Shown: one piece after another, positions 29,395 through 39,633 of the stretch | How the letters are laid out: every line of letters starts with the position of its first letter | Position numbering within the stretch: the first letter of the stretch is position 1 | Source: Microbacterium sp. 1.5R | Lineage (GTDB): Bacteria > Actinomycetota > Actinomycetes > Actinomycetales > Microbacteriaceae | Direction: 5' to 3' | Assembly: GCF_007667425.1 (NCBI RefSeq) | Contig: NZ_VDRC01000002.1 | Span: 124,001 to 188,000, forward strand | Length of the DNA: 64,000 nt | Made by a program: the position numbers and the translations under genes | Notes under the pieces: generated by a model | Database searches by the model: none | Seen by the model: the letters and a program-made list of their open reading frames with translations, nothing else | What the model was told of the DNA's origin: nothing

Positions 29395-32300
29395 GTGCAG
29401 CTCCACCGGCTCGAGGTCGAAGGGTTCGGCCCCTTCCGTGAACGCCAGATCGTCGATTTCGACGCGTTCGCCGACGACGGCATCTTCCTGATCGAGGGAC
29501 GCACGGGAGCGGGCAAGTCGAGCATTCTCGATGCCGTGTGTTTCGGTCTCTACGGGGGCGTCCCTCGATACGAGGGCGGCGAGAAGCGTCTGCGCAGCGA
29601 CCACTGCGAGCCCGACGACGTGACCGAGGTCGTCGTCGAGTTCGGCACGCCGGCCGGGAGGTACCGGGTGCGCCGCTCGCCCGAGTACGAGCGGCCCAAG
29701 AAGCGGGGCGGAGGCATGACCGTGCAGGCGTCGTCCGTGCAGCTCGACGCCCTCATCGGGGGCGAGTGGATCGGCCTCGCCGCCAGGGAGCGGGAGGCCG
29801 CGTACGAGCTCGACGACATCCTGCAGCTGAGCCGAGAGCAGTTCCTGCAGGTCATCCTCCTCGCCCAGAACCGCTTCTCGGAGTTCCTGCTCGCCGGAAG
29901 TCGAGAGCGCCAGGCGCTGCTGCGCAGGCTGTTCGGCACCGAGCGCTTCGAAGACGTGCAGGCCAGGTTCGACGAGCGTCGTCGCGCGGCCGAACAGGAA
30001 CTCGCGTCGGGGCTCGCTGTGGTCGGTGCGAGGCTGGACGAAGCCGAACGGCTCGTCCGGAGCGCGGGCCTCGGCAGCGACGACGACGCCGGAGCCGACC
30101 GGGGGGCGACCGGAGACGGCGAACTCGCAGCCGCTGCGGTGCTGACCACCCACGACCGCATCAGCCGACTCGAGCGAGCCAGATCGCGTGCCGATTACCG
30201 CGCCGAGCGTCGTGCAGCAGATCGCGACGACGCAGAGAGACGGTCGGCCGACGCCGATGCCGCGCTGAGCGCCGCGCGGGAGGAGCGCCGGGCGCAGGAA
30301 GAACGCGACCGCGCACGCGAGGCTCTCGACCGTCTCGACGAGGTCGAACCGCAGATCGCCGCCGCACGGGAAGAGCTGTCCAGGGCTCGAGAAGCGGAAA
30401 GCCTGCGTACGACGATCGTCGCCGCGACGCGCGCGGACGCGGCGCTCGCGCGAGCCGTCGAGGAGCAGACGAGGGCGGAGCGCGCATGGGATTCCCACGG
30501 CATCGACGCCGACGACATCGCTGCATGGGCATCCGAACGGACTCGCGAGACCGGCGCGTGGAGGCGCGCTGACGAGCTCGAGCGATCAGCGTCGACCCGG
30601 GAGGCCGAACTGCGCCGGGCTGCGGACGCCGTGACCGCGGCCGCTGCGCGCCTCGCCGCTGTCGACTCCGAAGGCCAGACGCTGCCGGCCCTGCTCGACG
30701 ACACGACCCGCGAGCGCGACGATCTCCGCCGCATCGCGGACCGGGCGGATGACCTCGCCATCGCGCTGCAGAGCGCCACGGTGCGCGTGACCGCCGCGAA
30801 CGACGTCGCACGCCTCGAGGAGGCGCACCTCGAGGCGGAAAGGGATCTGACCCGCGCCAGCTCCGTTCTGGCGACGAGGCAGACGGAGCTGGCGGGCTTG
30901 CGACAACGTCGTCTCGACGGATTCGCGGGTGAGCTGGCGAGTGCGCTCGTCGACGGCGAGGCGTGCCCGGTGTGCGGCGCCCACGAGCATCCGGCTCCGG
31001 CAGACCACACGGATCCCGTCTCCGCCGACGACGTCGTCGCCGCGGAGACGCGCCGCGACGAGGCCGTCGAGGACGAGCGAGCGGCTGCCGAGAGGGTGGC
31101 GGCGCTGCGGGTCGAACTCGCCGCCGCGACCGGTCGAGCGGATGGGAGAGATGTCCGCACGGCGACCGACGAGCTGACCAGCGCCACCGACGAGCATGCG
31201 CAGAGCCTCGCTGCCGCCGAACGGCTGACGGAGCTCGAACGACGCGCCACCGACCTGTCGGCGCGCATCGCCGCCCTGCAGAGCGATCGCGAGGAGGCAG
31301 CCGCCGCGCTCGCCGCCGCCCGGGAGTCGCACGCGGTCGTCGAGCAGCGGGAGGCTGACGCGGTCGCGACGGTGTCGGAGGCTCGCGCGACCTTCTCGTC
31401 GGTCGCCGAGAGGATCTCCGCCGCCGAACGCGAGGTCGCCGACGCGCGGCGGCTCGTCGAGGCCACCGATGAACGAGTGCGGCGGTCCGACGCCGCGACG
31501 TCAGCCGCCCAGGAACTGTCCGCGGCGCTCGAGGCGTCCACCTTCGGCGACGCGCCCGCCGCTGAGCTCGCGCTGCGCGCGCCCGCCGTGCAGGACGACC
31601 TCGAACACCGCATCTCCCAGCACACCGTCGAGCGCGAGAAGGAACGAGCCATTCTCTTCGACCTCGAACTGCGGACGCTCCCCGAAGACCCGATCGATCT
31701 CGGTCCGGTCGAGCTGCGCTCCGTCGATGCGCGGACGCAGTGGTCGACCGCAGTGGCCGAGGCCGAGCGCGCCGCCGCGGTCTCGGAGCAACTCACGGCG
31801 CTCATCGCATCGGCGATCGCCGCGCACGCGCAGAGCGCCGCGGGCGCCGCGGACTTCGAGGTGCTGCGAGGGCTCGCCGACGCCGTGGCCGGGCGCGGGG
31901 CCAACACCCGCAAGATGACGCTCGAGACGTTCGTGCTCGCCGCAGAGCTGGAGGAGATCGTCGAGGCCGCCAATCGACGGCTGACCGACATGTCCATGGG
32001 CAGGTACCAGCTGCGGCACTCCGATGCTCTCGCTGCCCGCGGCGCCACCTCTGGCCTCGGCATCGTCGTGTTCGACGCCTACACCGGCCAGACGCGCCCC
32101 GCGCAGTCGCTGTCCGGCGGAGAGACGTTCTTGAGCTCGCTCGCGCTCGCACTCGGGCTCGCCGAGGTCGTCACGGCGCGAGCCGGCGGCATCCGCCTCG
32201 ACACACTCTTCATCGACGAGGGCTTCGGCTCTCTCGACGGCGACACGCTCGATGTCGCGATGCGCACTCTCGACGAGCTGCGACAGGGCGGCCGCACGGT

Positions 32301-32400
32301 CGGCGTCATCAGTCACGTAGAGGCGATGAAGGAGCAGATCCCCGCGCAGCTGTCGGTGCGGGCCACGCCGAACGGACCGAGCATCATCGAGATGCGCTGA
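29395..32400 (+). CDS. sbcC: Exonuclease SbcCD subunit C (SMC/Rad50-like ATPase)
   Basis: ATPase and scaffold of SbcCD, 1001 residues from GTG 29395. Walker A GRTGAGKSS is at residues 35-43, the Q-loop region follows, and the C-terminal half has the signature LSGGE (906-910) and Walker B with D941-E942 in LFIDEGFGSLD. Between them lie two long Ala/Arg/Glu-rich coiled coils (about 190-515 and 540-800) joined by the zinc hook CPVC at 524-527. All features needed for activity are present. Confidence 0.94.
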   Translation: MQLHRLEVEGFGPFRERQIVDFDAFADDGIFLIEGRTGAGKSSILDAVCFGLYGGVPRYEGGEKRLRSDHCEPDDVTEVVVEFGTPAGRYRVRRSPEYERPKKRGGGMTVQASSVQLDALIGGEWIGLAAREREAAYELDDILQLSREQFLQVILLAQNRFSEFLLAGSRERQALLRRLFGTERFEDVQARFDERRRAAEQELASGLAVVGARLDEAERLVRSAGLGSDDDAGADRGATGDGELAAAAVLTTHDRISRLERARSRADYRAERRAADRDDAERRSADADAALSAAREERRAQEERDRAREALDRLDEVEPQIAAAREELSRAREAESLRTTIVAATRADAALARAVEEQTRAERAWDSHGIDADDIAAWASERTRETGAWRRADELERSASTREAELRRAADAVTAAAARLAAVDSEGQTLPALLDDTTRERDDLRRIADRADDLAIALQSATVRVTAANDVARLEEAHLEAERDLTRASSVLATRQTELAGLRQRRLDGFAGELASALVDGEACPVCGAHEHPAPADHTDPVSADDVVAAETRRDEAVEDERAAAERVAALRVELAAATGRADGRDVRTATDELTSATDEHAQSLAAAERLTELERRATDLSARIAALQSDREEAAAALAAARESHAVVEQREADAVATVSEARATFSSVAERISAAEREVADARRLVEATDERVRRSDAATSAAQELSAALEASTFGDAPAAELALRAPAVQDDLEHRISQHTVEREKERAILFDLELRTLPEDPIDLGPVELRSVDARTQWSTAVAEAERAAAVSEQLTALIASAIAAHAQSAAGAADFEVLRGLADAVAGRGANTRKMTLETFVLAAELEEIVEAANRRLTDMSMGRYQLRHSDALAARGATSGLGIVVFDAYTGQTRPAQSLSGGETFLSSLALALGLAEVVTARAGGIRLDTLFIDEGFGSLDGDTLDVAMRTLDELRQGGRTVGVISHVEAMKEQIPAQLSVRATPNGPSIIEMR

Positions 32401-32403
32401 ACG

Positions 32404-32961
32404 TCAGACGCCGTACTCCTGGCGGACGGTCTCCCGGAGCATGATGCTGCAGCGGGCGATCGCCGCACGGAAGTCGACCAGTGCGCCTTCCTCTGCGCGG
32501 TCCGAGATCGCCCGGAACGCGCGGATCGGCACCGCGAACTGCTGCGCGACCCAGATGTACGCGTACGTCTCCATGTCGACGAGTCCGGCGCCGGAGGGGC
32601 GGATGACCGCCGTGATCCCCGCATCGCCGACGAAGCTGTCTCCCGTCGCGATCAGCACGCCCTCGCGGCCCGTCGACACGCGTGCGGGCAGGGACACGTG
32701 CTGCCCGGCGACGCCCTCGAGGTCGAAGACATCGTGCTGCAGCGCGCTGCCGATCTCGTGCACCACGGCGTCCAGCTCGGGATCGATACCCCCCGCTGTG
32801 CCGACGACGACGACCTCGTCGTAGTCCTTCGAGGACAGCGCGCGGGTCAACGCGTAGGTCGCCTGCATCTTGCCCTCGCCTGTGACGAGCTGGTCGAAGC
32901 CCTCCAAGTCGTCGGGGAATGCGTCGAGTTCGGATGCCATCGCGGCGACGAGAAGTCTCAC
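32404..32961 (-). CDS. MTA/SAH nucleosidase-like phosphorylase-superfamily protein
   Basis: A 185-residue member of the PNP/UDP phosphorylase superfamily. It begins VRLLVAAMASELDAF, the family's first strand with the metal- or base-site Met-Ala-x-Glu, then VVVVGTAGGIDPEL (the GTAGG loop), and VDMETYAYIWVAQQF near the active site, close to the VDMEGAA motif of MtnN, followed by RAISDRA. It is shorter than MtnN (about 230), so the substrate is uncertain. GTG 32961 lies six bases after GAGAAT; a longer frame to 33075 is unlikely. It converges with sbcC, four bases apart. Confidence 0.78.
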   Translation of the reverse strand: MRLLVAAMASELDAFPDDLEGFDQLVTGEGKMQATYALTRALSSKDYDEVVVVGTAGGIDPELDAVVHEIGSALQHDVFDLEGVAGQHVSLPARVSTGREGVLIATGDSFVGDAGITAVIRPSGAGLVDMETYAYIWVAQQFAVPIRAFRAISDRAEEGALVDFRAAIARCSIMLRETVRQEYGV

Positions 32962-32973
32962 TCGACCATTCTC
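32962..32973 (-). promoter_or_regulatory. Leaderless -10 element of the nucleosidase gene
   Basis: GAGAAT (32973-32968) stands six bases before GTG 32961; its first base departs from TANNNT. Confidence 0.38.
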
Positions 32974-33073
32974 CCATCGCTCGTCGACTGCCCGTCCCGC
33001 CTGCGCGCCCAGGACGTCATTCCGATGTAACACTGGGGGAGGATACTGATGACGACCAGACCGGAGGACCGCC

Positions 33074-33892
33074 ATGACCCTGCAGCAGCAGATCGCGGAA
33101 GCGCTCGGCGTGAAGCCCGAGATCGACCCGGAAGCAGAAGTGGAACGCCGCGTGGGGTTCCTCGTCGACTACCTGCGAACGACGGGAGCCAAAGGGTTCG
33201 TCCTCGGCATCTCCGGAGGCCAGGACTCGACGCTGGCCGGTCGGCTCGCCCAGCTGGCGGTCGAGCGGGTGCGCGCCGAGGGCGGTGAGGCGAAGTTCCT
33301 CGCCGTGCGCCTGCCGTATCGCGTGCAGCACGACGCGGAGGACGCGGCGGCAGCGTTGGCGTTCATCGAACCCGACTCGTCGGTCGAGGTGAACATCCAG
33401 AACGGCGTCGACGGAGTCGAGGAGGACATCGAGTTCGCCGTCACGAGTGACATCACCGACTTCAACAGGGGCAACATCAAGGCGCGTCTGCGCATGGTGA
33501 CCCAGTACGCCCTCGCCGGACACGACGGCCTGCTCGTGATCGGCACCGACCACGCCGCCGAGGCTGTCACCGGCTTCTACACGAAGTTCGGCGACGGCGC
33601 GGCAGACATCCTCCCGCTGTCCGGGCTCTCGAAGAGGCAGGGGCGGTCGCTGCTGCTGCACCTCGACGCGCCGGAACGACTCGCGTACAAGGTGCCGACC
33701 GCCGACCTGCTCGACGGACAGCCCGGTCGCGCCGATGAAGATGAGCTCGGGCTCACCTACGAGCAGATCGACGCATTCCTCGAGGGCGAACAGGTCGATC
33801 CCGAGGTCGCCGGCCGCCTCGAATCGCGGTATCTCGCCACGCAGCACAAGCGGCACCTGCCTGTGACGCCCGACGACACCTGGTGGCGCTGA
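33074..33892 (+). CDS. nadE: NH3-dependent NAD+ synthetase
   Basis: Final step of NAD biosynthesis: amidates deamido-NAD+ with ammonia and ATP. 272 residues, the ammonia-only form with no glutaminase domain. The PP-loop SGGQDST is at residues 47-53, and [19 protein letters not shown] is the substrate-binding stretch near 155-175. [13 protein letters not shown] is the usual C-terminus. GGAGGACCGCC precedes ATG 33074. It is upstream of the RecB-like nuclease gene with 74 bp between. Confidence 0.95.
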   Translation: MTLQQQIAEALGVKPEIDPEAEVERRVGFLVDYLRTTGAKGFVLGISGGQDSTLAGRLAQLAVERVRAEGGEAKFLAVRLPYRVQHDAEDAAAALAFIEPDSSVEVNIQNGVDGVEEDIEFAVTSDITDFNRGNIKARLRMVTQYALAGHDGLLVIGTDHAAEAVTGFYTKFGDGAADILPLSGLSKRQGRSLLLHLDAPERLAYKVPTADLLDGQPGRADEDELGLTYEQIDAFLEGEQVDPEVAGRLESRYLATQHKRHLPVTPDDTWWR

Positions 33893-33966
33893 CCGCTCAA
33901 CCCTCATCGAGAGCCCGTGTCGGATGCCGCGACTAGTGTCGAAGCATCCGAGGGAACGGGAGAAAC

Positions 33967-36900
33967 GTGCGGATCGACACCCTGGCGCAACGCGTCATCT
34001 GGAGCGCCAGTGATCTCAAGGCGGCCGCCGAATGCGAGTTCGCCTGGTGCCGAGCGATCGATGCGAAGCTCGGGCGAGTACCCGCTGTCGATGAGCCGGA
34101 AGACGCCACTCTCGCCCGCGCCGCTCGCCTCGGAGACGTACACGAGCAGAACGTGCTCGAGCGGTACATCGCTGAGCTCGGCGAGGAGCGCGTCCACAGG
34201 GTCGAGAAAGTGTCGTCGATCGATGCGGATGCGCTCGCCGCAGCGGTCGACGAGACCATCGTCGCCCTCGATTCCGACGCCGTCGTCGTCTTCCAGGCGG
34301 CGTTCTCGACCGACGAGTTCGTCGGATTCGCCGACTTCCTGAAGCGCGACGACGACGGGCGTTGGCGGGTACAGGATTCCAAGCTCGCGCGCACCGCGCG
34401 GGTCACGGCGCTCATGCAGCTGGCGGCATACGTCGACCAACTCGACCGACTGGGCGTTCCCCGCTCCGATGAGGTCGACCTGATCCTCGGCGACGGCACC
34501 CTCAGCACGCATCGCGTCGACGATCTGCTGCCCCTGTTCCAGGTGCGCCGTGCCCGCCTGCGCGCGTTGATCGCCGATCGCCGCATCGACGATGCGAGTC
34601 CCGATGCGGCGCTCGCATGGGGAGACGACCGGGGCGAGCTGGAGATCGTCGCCTGCGGGCGGTGCGCGACGTGCGAGGAGCAGGTGATCGCCCACTGCGA
34701 TCTCCTGATGGTCGCGCGGATGCGCCCCGTGCAGCGCGCCCGTCTCCGCGCGGCCGGGATCGAGACGGTCGACGCCCTGGCCGACGCGACGATCGCCCCG
34801 GTGGGCATGAACACCGACTCGTTCGAGACGTTGCGGGCGCAGGCGCGGGTGCAGCTGCGGGCGGATGCCGAGGGTGCGGCCACCTACGACGTGCACTACG
34901 CCGCCGCGATCCACACGCTTCCGGTGCCCAGCCTCGGAGACATCTTCTTCGACTTCGAGGGCGATCCGCTCTATACGGAGCCCGGGGCGGACGGCCAGGC
35001 GCAGTGGGGACTCGACTATCTCTTCGGGTGGGTGGACAACCACGATCAGTATTCGGCGTTGTGGGCGCACGACTTCGCCGCGGAGAAACGGGCCTTCGAG
35101 CAATTCCTCGACTTCGTGACGCTGCGCCGGACCACCCATCCCGGCATGCACATCTACCATTACGCCCCATATGAGACGTCGCACCTGATCGCGATGGCGG
35201 CGCGGTACGGCGTGCGTGAGGCCGAGGTCGACAGGCTGCTGCGCGAGGGCGTGTTCGTCGATCTCTACCCACTGGTGCTGCGGACCGTCCGCGTCGGATC
35301 ACGCTCGTATTCGATCAAGAAGCTCGAGCCTCTCTACATGGGCGACGACGTTCGCACGAGCGATGTGCAGAAGGGCGACGACTCGATCGTGCAGTACGTC
35401 GCGGCCCGTGAGCTCGCGGCAGCGGGGGAGCAGGCCGATGCGGATGCGGTTCTCGCCGACCTCGCCGACTACAACCGCTACGACTGCGTCTCCACCAGGC
35501 GCCTCCGCGACTGGCTGATCGAGATCGCGCGCCGCGAGGGCGTGAATCCGGCGCCGCCCGACGAAGCGGACGAGGTGATCTACGAGCCCTCCCCGCGGTC
35601 CGTCGCGCTGCTCGCCGACGCGGAGCGCGCCGCCGCCGCGGGGGCCGACGGTCAGGTCCACCGAATCGCCGCCGCCGCGATCGACTTCTTCCCCCGCGAG
35701 GCGAAGAGCTTCTGGGTCTCGCACTTCCAACGGCTGCGGGAACCCGTCACCATGTGGGAGGGAACGCGCGATGTCGTTCGTGTGGATCGCCTTGCCTCCC
35801 GGGTCGTCCGCGAGTGGAGCGTCGGTGAGGGGCGCCGTGTGATGTCGCGCGACATCGAGATCCGCGGGGAGGTGTCTCCCGGCACGACCCTCGGTGAGGG
35901 CGGGCAGCCGTTCGCGCTGTACGAAGTCCCGGCACCGTTCGATCTCGAGGTGCCGTCGCGCGCGGTTCACGTGCCTCACACCGTGACGATCATCGGCGTG
36001 CTCGACGACGGCTATCGCGTCACCGAGACGGCGATCCAGGGGCAGACATGGGATGAGCTGCCCCTCGCACTGACACCAGCCGCTCCGCCGCGGGTCGTGT
36101 CTCTGCAGGGTGCGATCGACGAGTGGGCGGATGCCGTGCACGCCGCCGCTCCCGAGTACCCCCACGACGCCGCCACCGATATTCTCCGTCGCATCCCGCC
36201 GCGGACACGGTCGGGGCAGCCGCTCCCCGCCCAGGGCGAAGACACCGTCGACGCGATCGTCCGGGCCGTCCTCGACCTCGACGCCAGCTACCTCGCCGTG
36301 CAGGGCCCGCCGGGCACGGGTAAGACGTATACGGGGTCGCAGGTCATCGCGCGGCTCGTGAACGAGCACGGATACCGCGTCGGCGTCGTGGCCCAGTCGC
36401 ACTCGATCATCGAGAACCTGCTCGAGCGCGTCGTCGCCGACGGAGTGCCCCCAGGGCAGGTGGGGAAGGCACCGAAGGATCCGTCGATCGAGGCGGGATA
36501 CACCGTCATACCCAAATCAGGCATGGCGTCGTTCCTCGGCGAGAACAAGGACCGCGGGGTCGTCGTCGGCGGCACGGCTTGGGATTTCAGCAACACGACG
36601 AGGGTCGACCGTCACGGTCTCGACCTCCTCGTCGTCGACGAGGCCGGGCAGTTCTCGCTGGCGTCCACCATCGCGGTGGCGGCCGGCGCGAAGAGTCTGC
36701 TCCTCCTGGGTGACCCTCAGCAGCTGCCGCAGGTCAGCCAGGGGGCGCATCCCGAGCCGGTCGACACCTCGGCCCTCGGCTGGGTCATGGACGGTGACGA
36801 GGTCGTCCGGCCGGAGTTCGGGTACTTCCTCGAACGCTCATGGCGCATGCATCCCTTCGTCGCGGCCCCCGTGTCGCGTCTCGCCTACGCAGGACGCCTG

Positions 36901-37443
36901 GCGTCGGCGCCGGGAACCGAGAGGCGTGGAATCCAGGGCATCGATCCCGGGCTCCATGTGATCCCGCTGCGTCACCGCGGCAACGCCACGCAGTCGTCCG
37001 AGGAAGCCGACCAGGTGGTTGCTCTCGTTCGCGACCTGCTCGGCCGCAGCGTCACCGACCACATGACGACGGCGACCGCGCCGGCCCGCCCCCTGGCCCA
37101 GAACGACATCATCGTCGTCACGCCGTACAACGCTCAGCGGCAGCTCGTGCACGACGCTCTCGCCACCGCGGGCTTCGCGGACGTGCCCGTCGGCACGGTC
37201 GACAATTTCCAGGGCAAAGAAGCGGTCGTCTCGATCACGTCGCTCGCAGCGTCGAGCGGCAAGGATGCGCCTCGCGGACCGGAGTTCCTGCTCATGCAGA
37301 ACCGTCTGAACGTCGCCATCTCTCGAGCGCAGGTCGCCGCCTACCTGATTCACTCCCCGGCGCTTCTCGACGACCTCCCTCGCACGCCCGAGGGTGTCGC
37401 CCGGTTGAGTGCCTTCGCACGACTCGTCGGGGCGGCGGCATGA
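33967..37443 (+). CDS. TM0106-family RecB-like nuclease fused to an SF1 helicase
   Basis: A 1158-residue three-part protein. The N-terminal PD-(D/E)XK nuclease has D123, D137 and K139 in VQDSKLA; cysteines C23/C28 and C230, C233, C236, C244 (CGRCATC) resemble the Fe-S staple of Cas4/AddB/Dna2 nucleases. The middle domain has D329 and E331 in FFDFEGDP, like RNase-H/DnaQ-type exonucleases. The C-terminal SF1 (Dna2/UPF1-like) helicase has Walker A GPPGTGKT (780-787), DEAG (891-894), GDPQQLPQV and NVAISRA. The family is known but its role is not; nucleic-acid processing in repair or defence is inferred. Its stop overlaps the GNAT gene. Confidence 0.85.
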   Translation: MRIDTLAQRVIWSASDLKAAAECEFAWCRAIDAKLGRVPAVDEPEDATLARAARLGDVHEQNVLERYIAELGEERVHRVEKVSSIDADALAAAVDETIVALDSDAVVVFQAAFSTDEFVGFADFLKRDDDGRWRVQDSKLARTARVTALMQLAAYVDQLDRLGVPRSDEVDLILGDGTLSTHRVDDLLPLFQVRRARLRALIADRRIDDASPDAALAWGDDRGELEIVACGRCATCEEQVIAHCDLLMVARMRPVQRARLRAAGIETVDALADATIAPVGMNTDSFETLRAQARVQLRADAEGAATYDVHYAAAIHTLPVPSLGDIFFDFEGDPLYTEPGADGQAQWGLDYLFGWVDNHDQYSALWAHDFAAEKRAFEQFLDFVTLRRTTHPGMHIYHYAPYETSHLIAMAARYGVREAEVDRLLREGVFVDLYPLVLRTVRVGSRSYSIKKLEPLYMGDDVRTSDVQKGDDSIVQYVAARELAAAGEQADADAVLADLADYNRYDCVSTRRLRDWLIEIARREGVNPAPPDEADEVIYEPSPRSVALLADAERAAAAGADGQVHRIAAAAIDFFPREAKSFWVSHFQRLREPVTMWEGTRDVVRVDRLASRVVREWSVGEGRRVMSRDIEIRGEVSPGTTLGEGGQPFALYEVPAPFDLEVPSRAVHVPHTVTIIGVLDDGYRVTETAIQGQTWDELPLALTPAAPPRVVSLQGAIDEWADAVHAAAPEYPHDAATDILRRIPPRTRSGQPLPAQGEDTVDAIVRAVLDLDASYLAVQGPPGTGKTYTGSQVIARLVNEHGYRVGVVAQSHSIIENLLERVVADGVPPGQVGKAPKDPSIEAGYTVIPKSGMASFLGENKDRGVVVGGTAWDFSNTTRVDRHGLDLLVVDEAGQFSLASTIAVAAGAKSLLLLGDPQQLPQVSQGAHPEPVDTSALGWVMDGDEVVRPEFGYFLERSWRMHPFVAAPVSRLAYAGRLASAPGTERRGIQGIDPGLHVIPLRHRGNATQSSEEADQVVALVRDLLGRSVTDHMTTATAPARPLAQNDIIVVTPYNAQRQLVHDALATAGFADVPVGTVDNFQGKEAVVSITSLAASSGKDAPRGPEFLLMQNRLNVAISRAQVAAYLIHSPALLDDLPRTPEGVARLSAFARLVGAAA

Positions 37444-38306
37444 CCGGCGCCGCCCCGCGCGAGTCTGCACGCGAGGTGGAGCCGGCGGTCAGCGCGGCTT
37501 CCGGCGCCCGACCTCCGGTGACGGACGCGGTTCCAGAGGCCCACACCACCGAGGAGATCCTGCGAGCGTCGGCAGCGTGGGCGTGGTTCCCGCGCGACAG
37601 CGAACAGGAGAGGACTCATCTGCAGCTCGTGCGCTACCCGGCGAGATTCGGCGGCGGGGTGCGCGGGTCGCAGGTCGATTCGCGTTCCGATCCGGCGGAC
37701 GTGCTCGTCCATGCGCTGGAGCGGACGAGGGCATGGGGCGAGACCGTGTTCACGTTCTGGACCAATGCGTCGGATTCGCCTGACATCGAAGACGAGCTCC
37801 GGCAGAGAGGCGCCGAGCACATCGACACGGTCGCCGTCTTCGCCCGCGCGATCAGCCGTCCGGCCATCGAGGTGCCTGCCGGAGTGACCGCCGAGATCGT
37901 GCGTACCCTGCGGCAGGTGCGCGAGGTCGACAGCGTGAACGTGCCGGTCTGGGAGCAGGCGCCGCTCGACGACGACGGACTGCGCATCGAGCTCGCAGAG
38001 GTCAAGGATGCGCTCGACGCCGGCTCCGGACTCCGCGTCGTCGCTCGCATCGATGGCGAAGCAGTCAGCACCGGGGGCTGCACGATCGTCGATGGATTCG
38101 CACGCCTCTGGGGCGCGGCGACGTTGGAACACGCACGCGGGCGGGGCGCGTACAGGGCCGTGCTCGCTGAACGACTGCGGGCGAGCGCAGAACGCGGCGC
38201 GACGACGGCGCTGGTGAAGGGCCGCCTCGCGACGTCGGCGCCGATCCTTGAACGAGCCGGCTTCGTGCCCCACGGCGAGGAACGCGGGTACCGGATCTCC
38301 GTGTGA
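37440..38306 (+). CDS. GNAT-family N-acetyltransferase, coupled to the nuclease-helicase
   Basis: A 288-residue protein whose C-terminal half is a GNAT fold: LRVVARIDGEAVSTGGCTIV, then LEHARGRGAYRAVLAERL for the acetyl-CoA loop (RGRGAY), and ERAGFVPHGEERGY at the end. The first 35 residues are low complexity and the rest of the N-terminal half is a divergent domain, perhaps a second GNAT-like one. ATGA overlap with the nuclease-helicase gene shows co-translation, but no functional tie is known. Confidence 0.8.
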   Translation: MTGAAPRESAREVEPAVSAASGARPPVTDAVPEAHTTEEILRASAAWAWFPRDSEQERTHLQLVRYPARFGGGVRGSQVDSRSDPADVLVHALERTRAWGETVFTFWTNASDSPDIEDELRQRGAEHIDTVAVFARAISRPAIEVPAGVTAEIVRTLRQVREVDSVNVPVWEQAPLDDDGLRIELAEVKDALDAGSGLRVVARIDGEAVSTGGCTIVDGFARLWGAATLEHARGRGAYRAVLAERLRASAERGATTALVKGRLATSAPILERAGFVPHGEERGYRISV

Positions 38307-38445
38307 TCACGCCGATGAGACTCCGACGTACGGACGTGAGTCCCGCCCGCGAGGCGCGAACTCCTCAGTGAGACGCGTCTCGCCCGGAGGCGCGGAGTCT
38401 CGGAATCCCTAGGGCGACGAGTCCCGCCCCGGATCGAGACTCGGC

Positions 38446-39078
38446 TCAGACCGTGCCGTACAGACGATCCCCTGCGTCGCCGAGCCCCGGCACGATGTAG
38501 CCCTTCTCGTTCAGCCGCTCGTCGAGGGCGCCGAGCACGAGCGTGACGTCGCGGTCACCGGCCATCTCCTCGATCGCCGCTACGCCTTCGGGGGTGCCCA
38601 GCAGGCAGATCGCCGTGACGTCCTTGGCGCCCCTGTCGAACAGGAACTGGATCGCTGCGGCGAGCGATCCACCGGTGGCGAGCATCGGGTCGATCGCGAA
38701 GCACTGGCGGTCGCTGAGGTCTTCGGGGAGGCGCTCGGCGTAGGTCGTCGGTTCGAACGTCTGCTCGTCGCGAACCATACCGAGGAAGCCGACCTCGGCG
38801 GTCGGCAGCAGCTTGACGAGGCCTTCGAGCATGCCGAGTCCGGCTCGCAGGATGGGGACGACGATCGGTCGGGGTTCGGAGATCTTCACGCCCATGGTCG
38901 TGGTGACGGGTGTCGTGATCTCGATCGGGCTGACCTTGACGCTGCGGGTCGCCTCGTAGGCGAGGAGGGTGACGAGCTCCTCGGTGAGCTGACGGAACAC
39001 CGGCGACGGGGTGCGATGGTCGCGCAGCACCGAGAGCTTGTGGGTGACGAGAGGGTGGTCGGCGACGTGGACACGCAT
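38446..39078 (-). CDS. upp: Uracil phosphoribosyltransferase
   Basis: Pyrimidine salvage enzyme making UMP from uracil and PRPP, 210 residues as usual. The PRPP loop is [27 protein letters not shown] is the conserved beta-hairpin region, and the C-terminus [13 protein letters not shown] binds uracil. Start by leaderless promoter. It is divergent from tadA, an order common in actinobacteria. Confidence 0.95.
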   Translation of the reverse strand: MRVHVADHPLVTHKLSVLRDHRTPSPVFRQLTEELVTLLAYEATRSVKVSPIEITTPVTTTMGVKISEPRPIVVPILRAGLGMLEGLVKLLPTAEVGFLGMVRDEQTFEPTTYAERLPEDLSDRQCFAIDPMLATGGSLAAAIQFLFDRGAKDVTAICLLGTPEGVAAIEEMAGDRDVTLVLGALDERLNEKGYIVPGLGDAGDRLYGTV

Positions 39079-39090
39079 GGATACAGGCTA
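39079..39090 (-). promoter_or_regulatory. Leaderless -10 element of upp
   Basis: TAGCCT (39090-39085) stands six bases before ATG 39078. Confidence 0.55.
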
Positions 39091-39125
39091 ATGCGCCGCG
39101 GGCTCGCGCACGACATCGGACCCCC

Positions 39126-39137
39126 TAGGCTCGACGC
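39126..39137 (+). promoter_or_regulatory. Leaderless -10 element of tadA
   Basis: TAGGCT (39126-39131) stands six bases before ATG 39138. Confidence 0.55.
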
Positions 39138-39593
39138 ATGAACGAGGCCGATTCCGCAGCGATGCAGCGCGCACTCGAGCTCGCCGTGGACGCGGCAGCC
39201 GCCGACGAGATCCCTGTGGGCGCGGTGGTGCTGGACCCGAGCGGGGCGATCATCGCCGAGGGACGCAACACCCGGGAAGCGACGCACGACCCGACCGGGC
39301 ACGCCGAGATCGAGGCGCTGCGGCGCGCTGCGGCATCCGTCGGTTCCTGGAATCTGCAGGGGCACACGCTGGTGGTCACCCTCGAGCCCTGCGTGATGTG
39401 CGCGGGCGCGATCCTGCAGGCGCGGATCGCACGCGTGGTGTTCGGCGCCTGGGACGACAAGGCGGGTGCGGCCGGCTCGATGTACGACGTGCTCCGCGAC
39501 CGTCGGCTGCCGTACCGGGCCGAGGTCGTCGCCGGGGTCGACGCGGATGCCGCGACCGCGCTGCTGCGGGAGTTCTTCGAGCAGCGCCGCTGA
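39138..39593 (+). CDS. tadA: tRNA adenosine(34) deaminase
   Basis: Zinc deaminase that converts A34 of tRNA-Arg(ACG) to inosine. 151 residues. Zinc ligand H55 and proton-shuttle E57 lie in GHAEIEAL, and the other ligands C85 and C88 in PCVMCAGAI. ARIARVVFGAWDDKAGAAGS is the conserved region after the zinc site. Placement divergent from upp matches other actinobacteria. A guanine or cytosine deaminase of the same fold is a less likely alternative. Confidence 0.9.
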   Translation: MNEADSAAMQRALELAVDAAAADEIPVGAVVLDPSGAIIAEGRNTREATHDPTGHAEIEALRRAAASVGSWNLQGHTLVVTLEPCVMCAGAILQARIARVVFGAWDDKAGAAGSMYDVLRDRRLPYRAEVVAGVDADAATALLREFFEQRR

Positions 39594-39633
39594 TCGCGGT
39601 CGTCCGGTCGCCGATCAGCCGCGCACAGTCAGT

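Noticed and set aside
28227..32400. SbcCD as part of a dedicated anti-phage system
   Set aside because: Both subunits are ordinary full-length housekeeping types with their own promoter; nothing ties them to a defence module.
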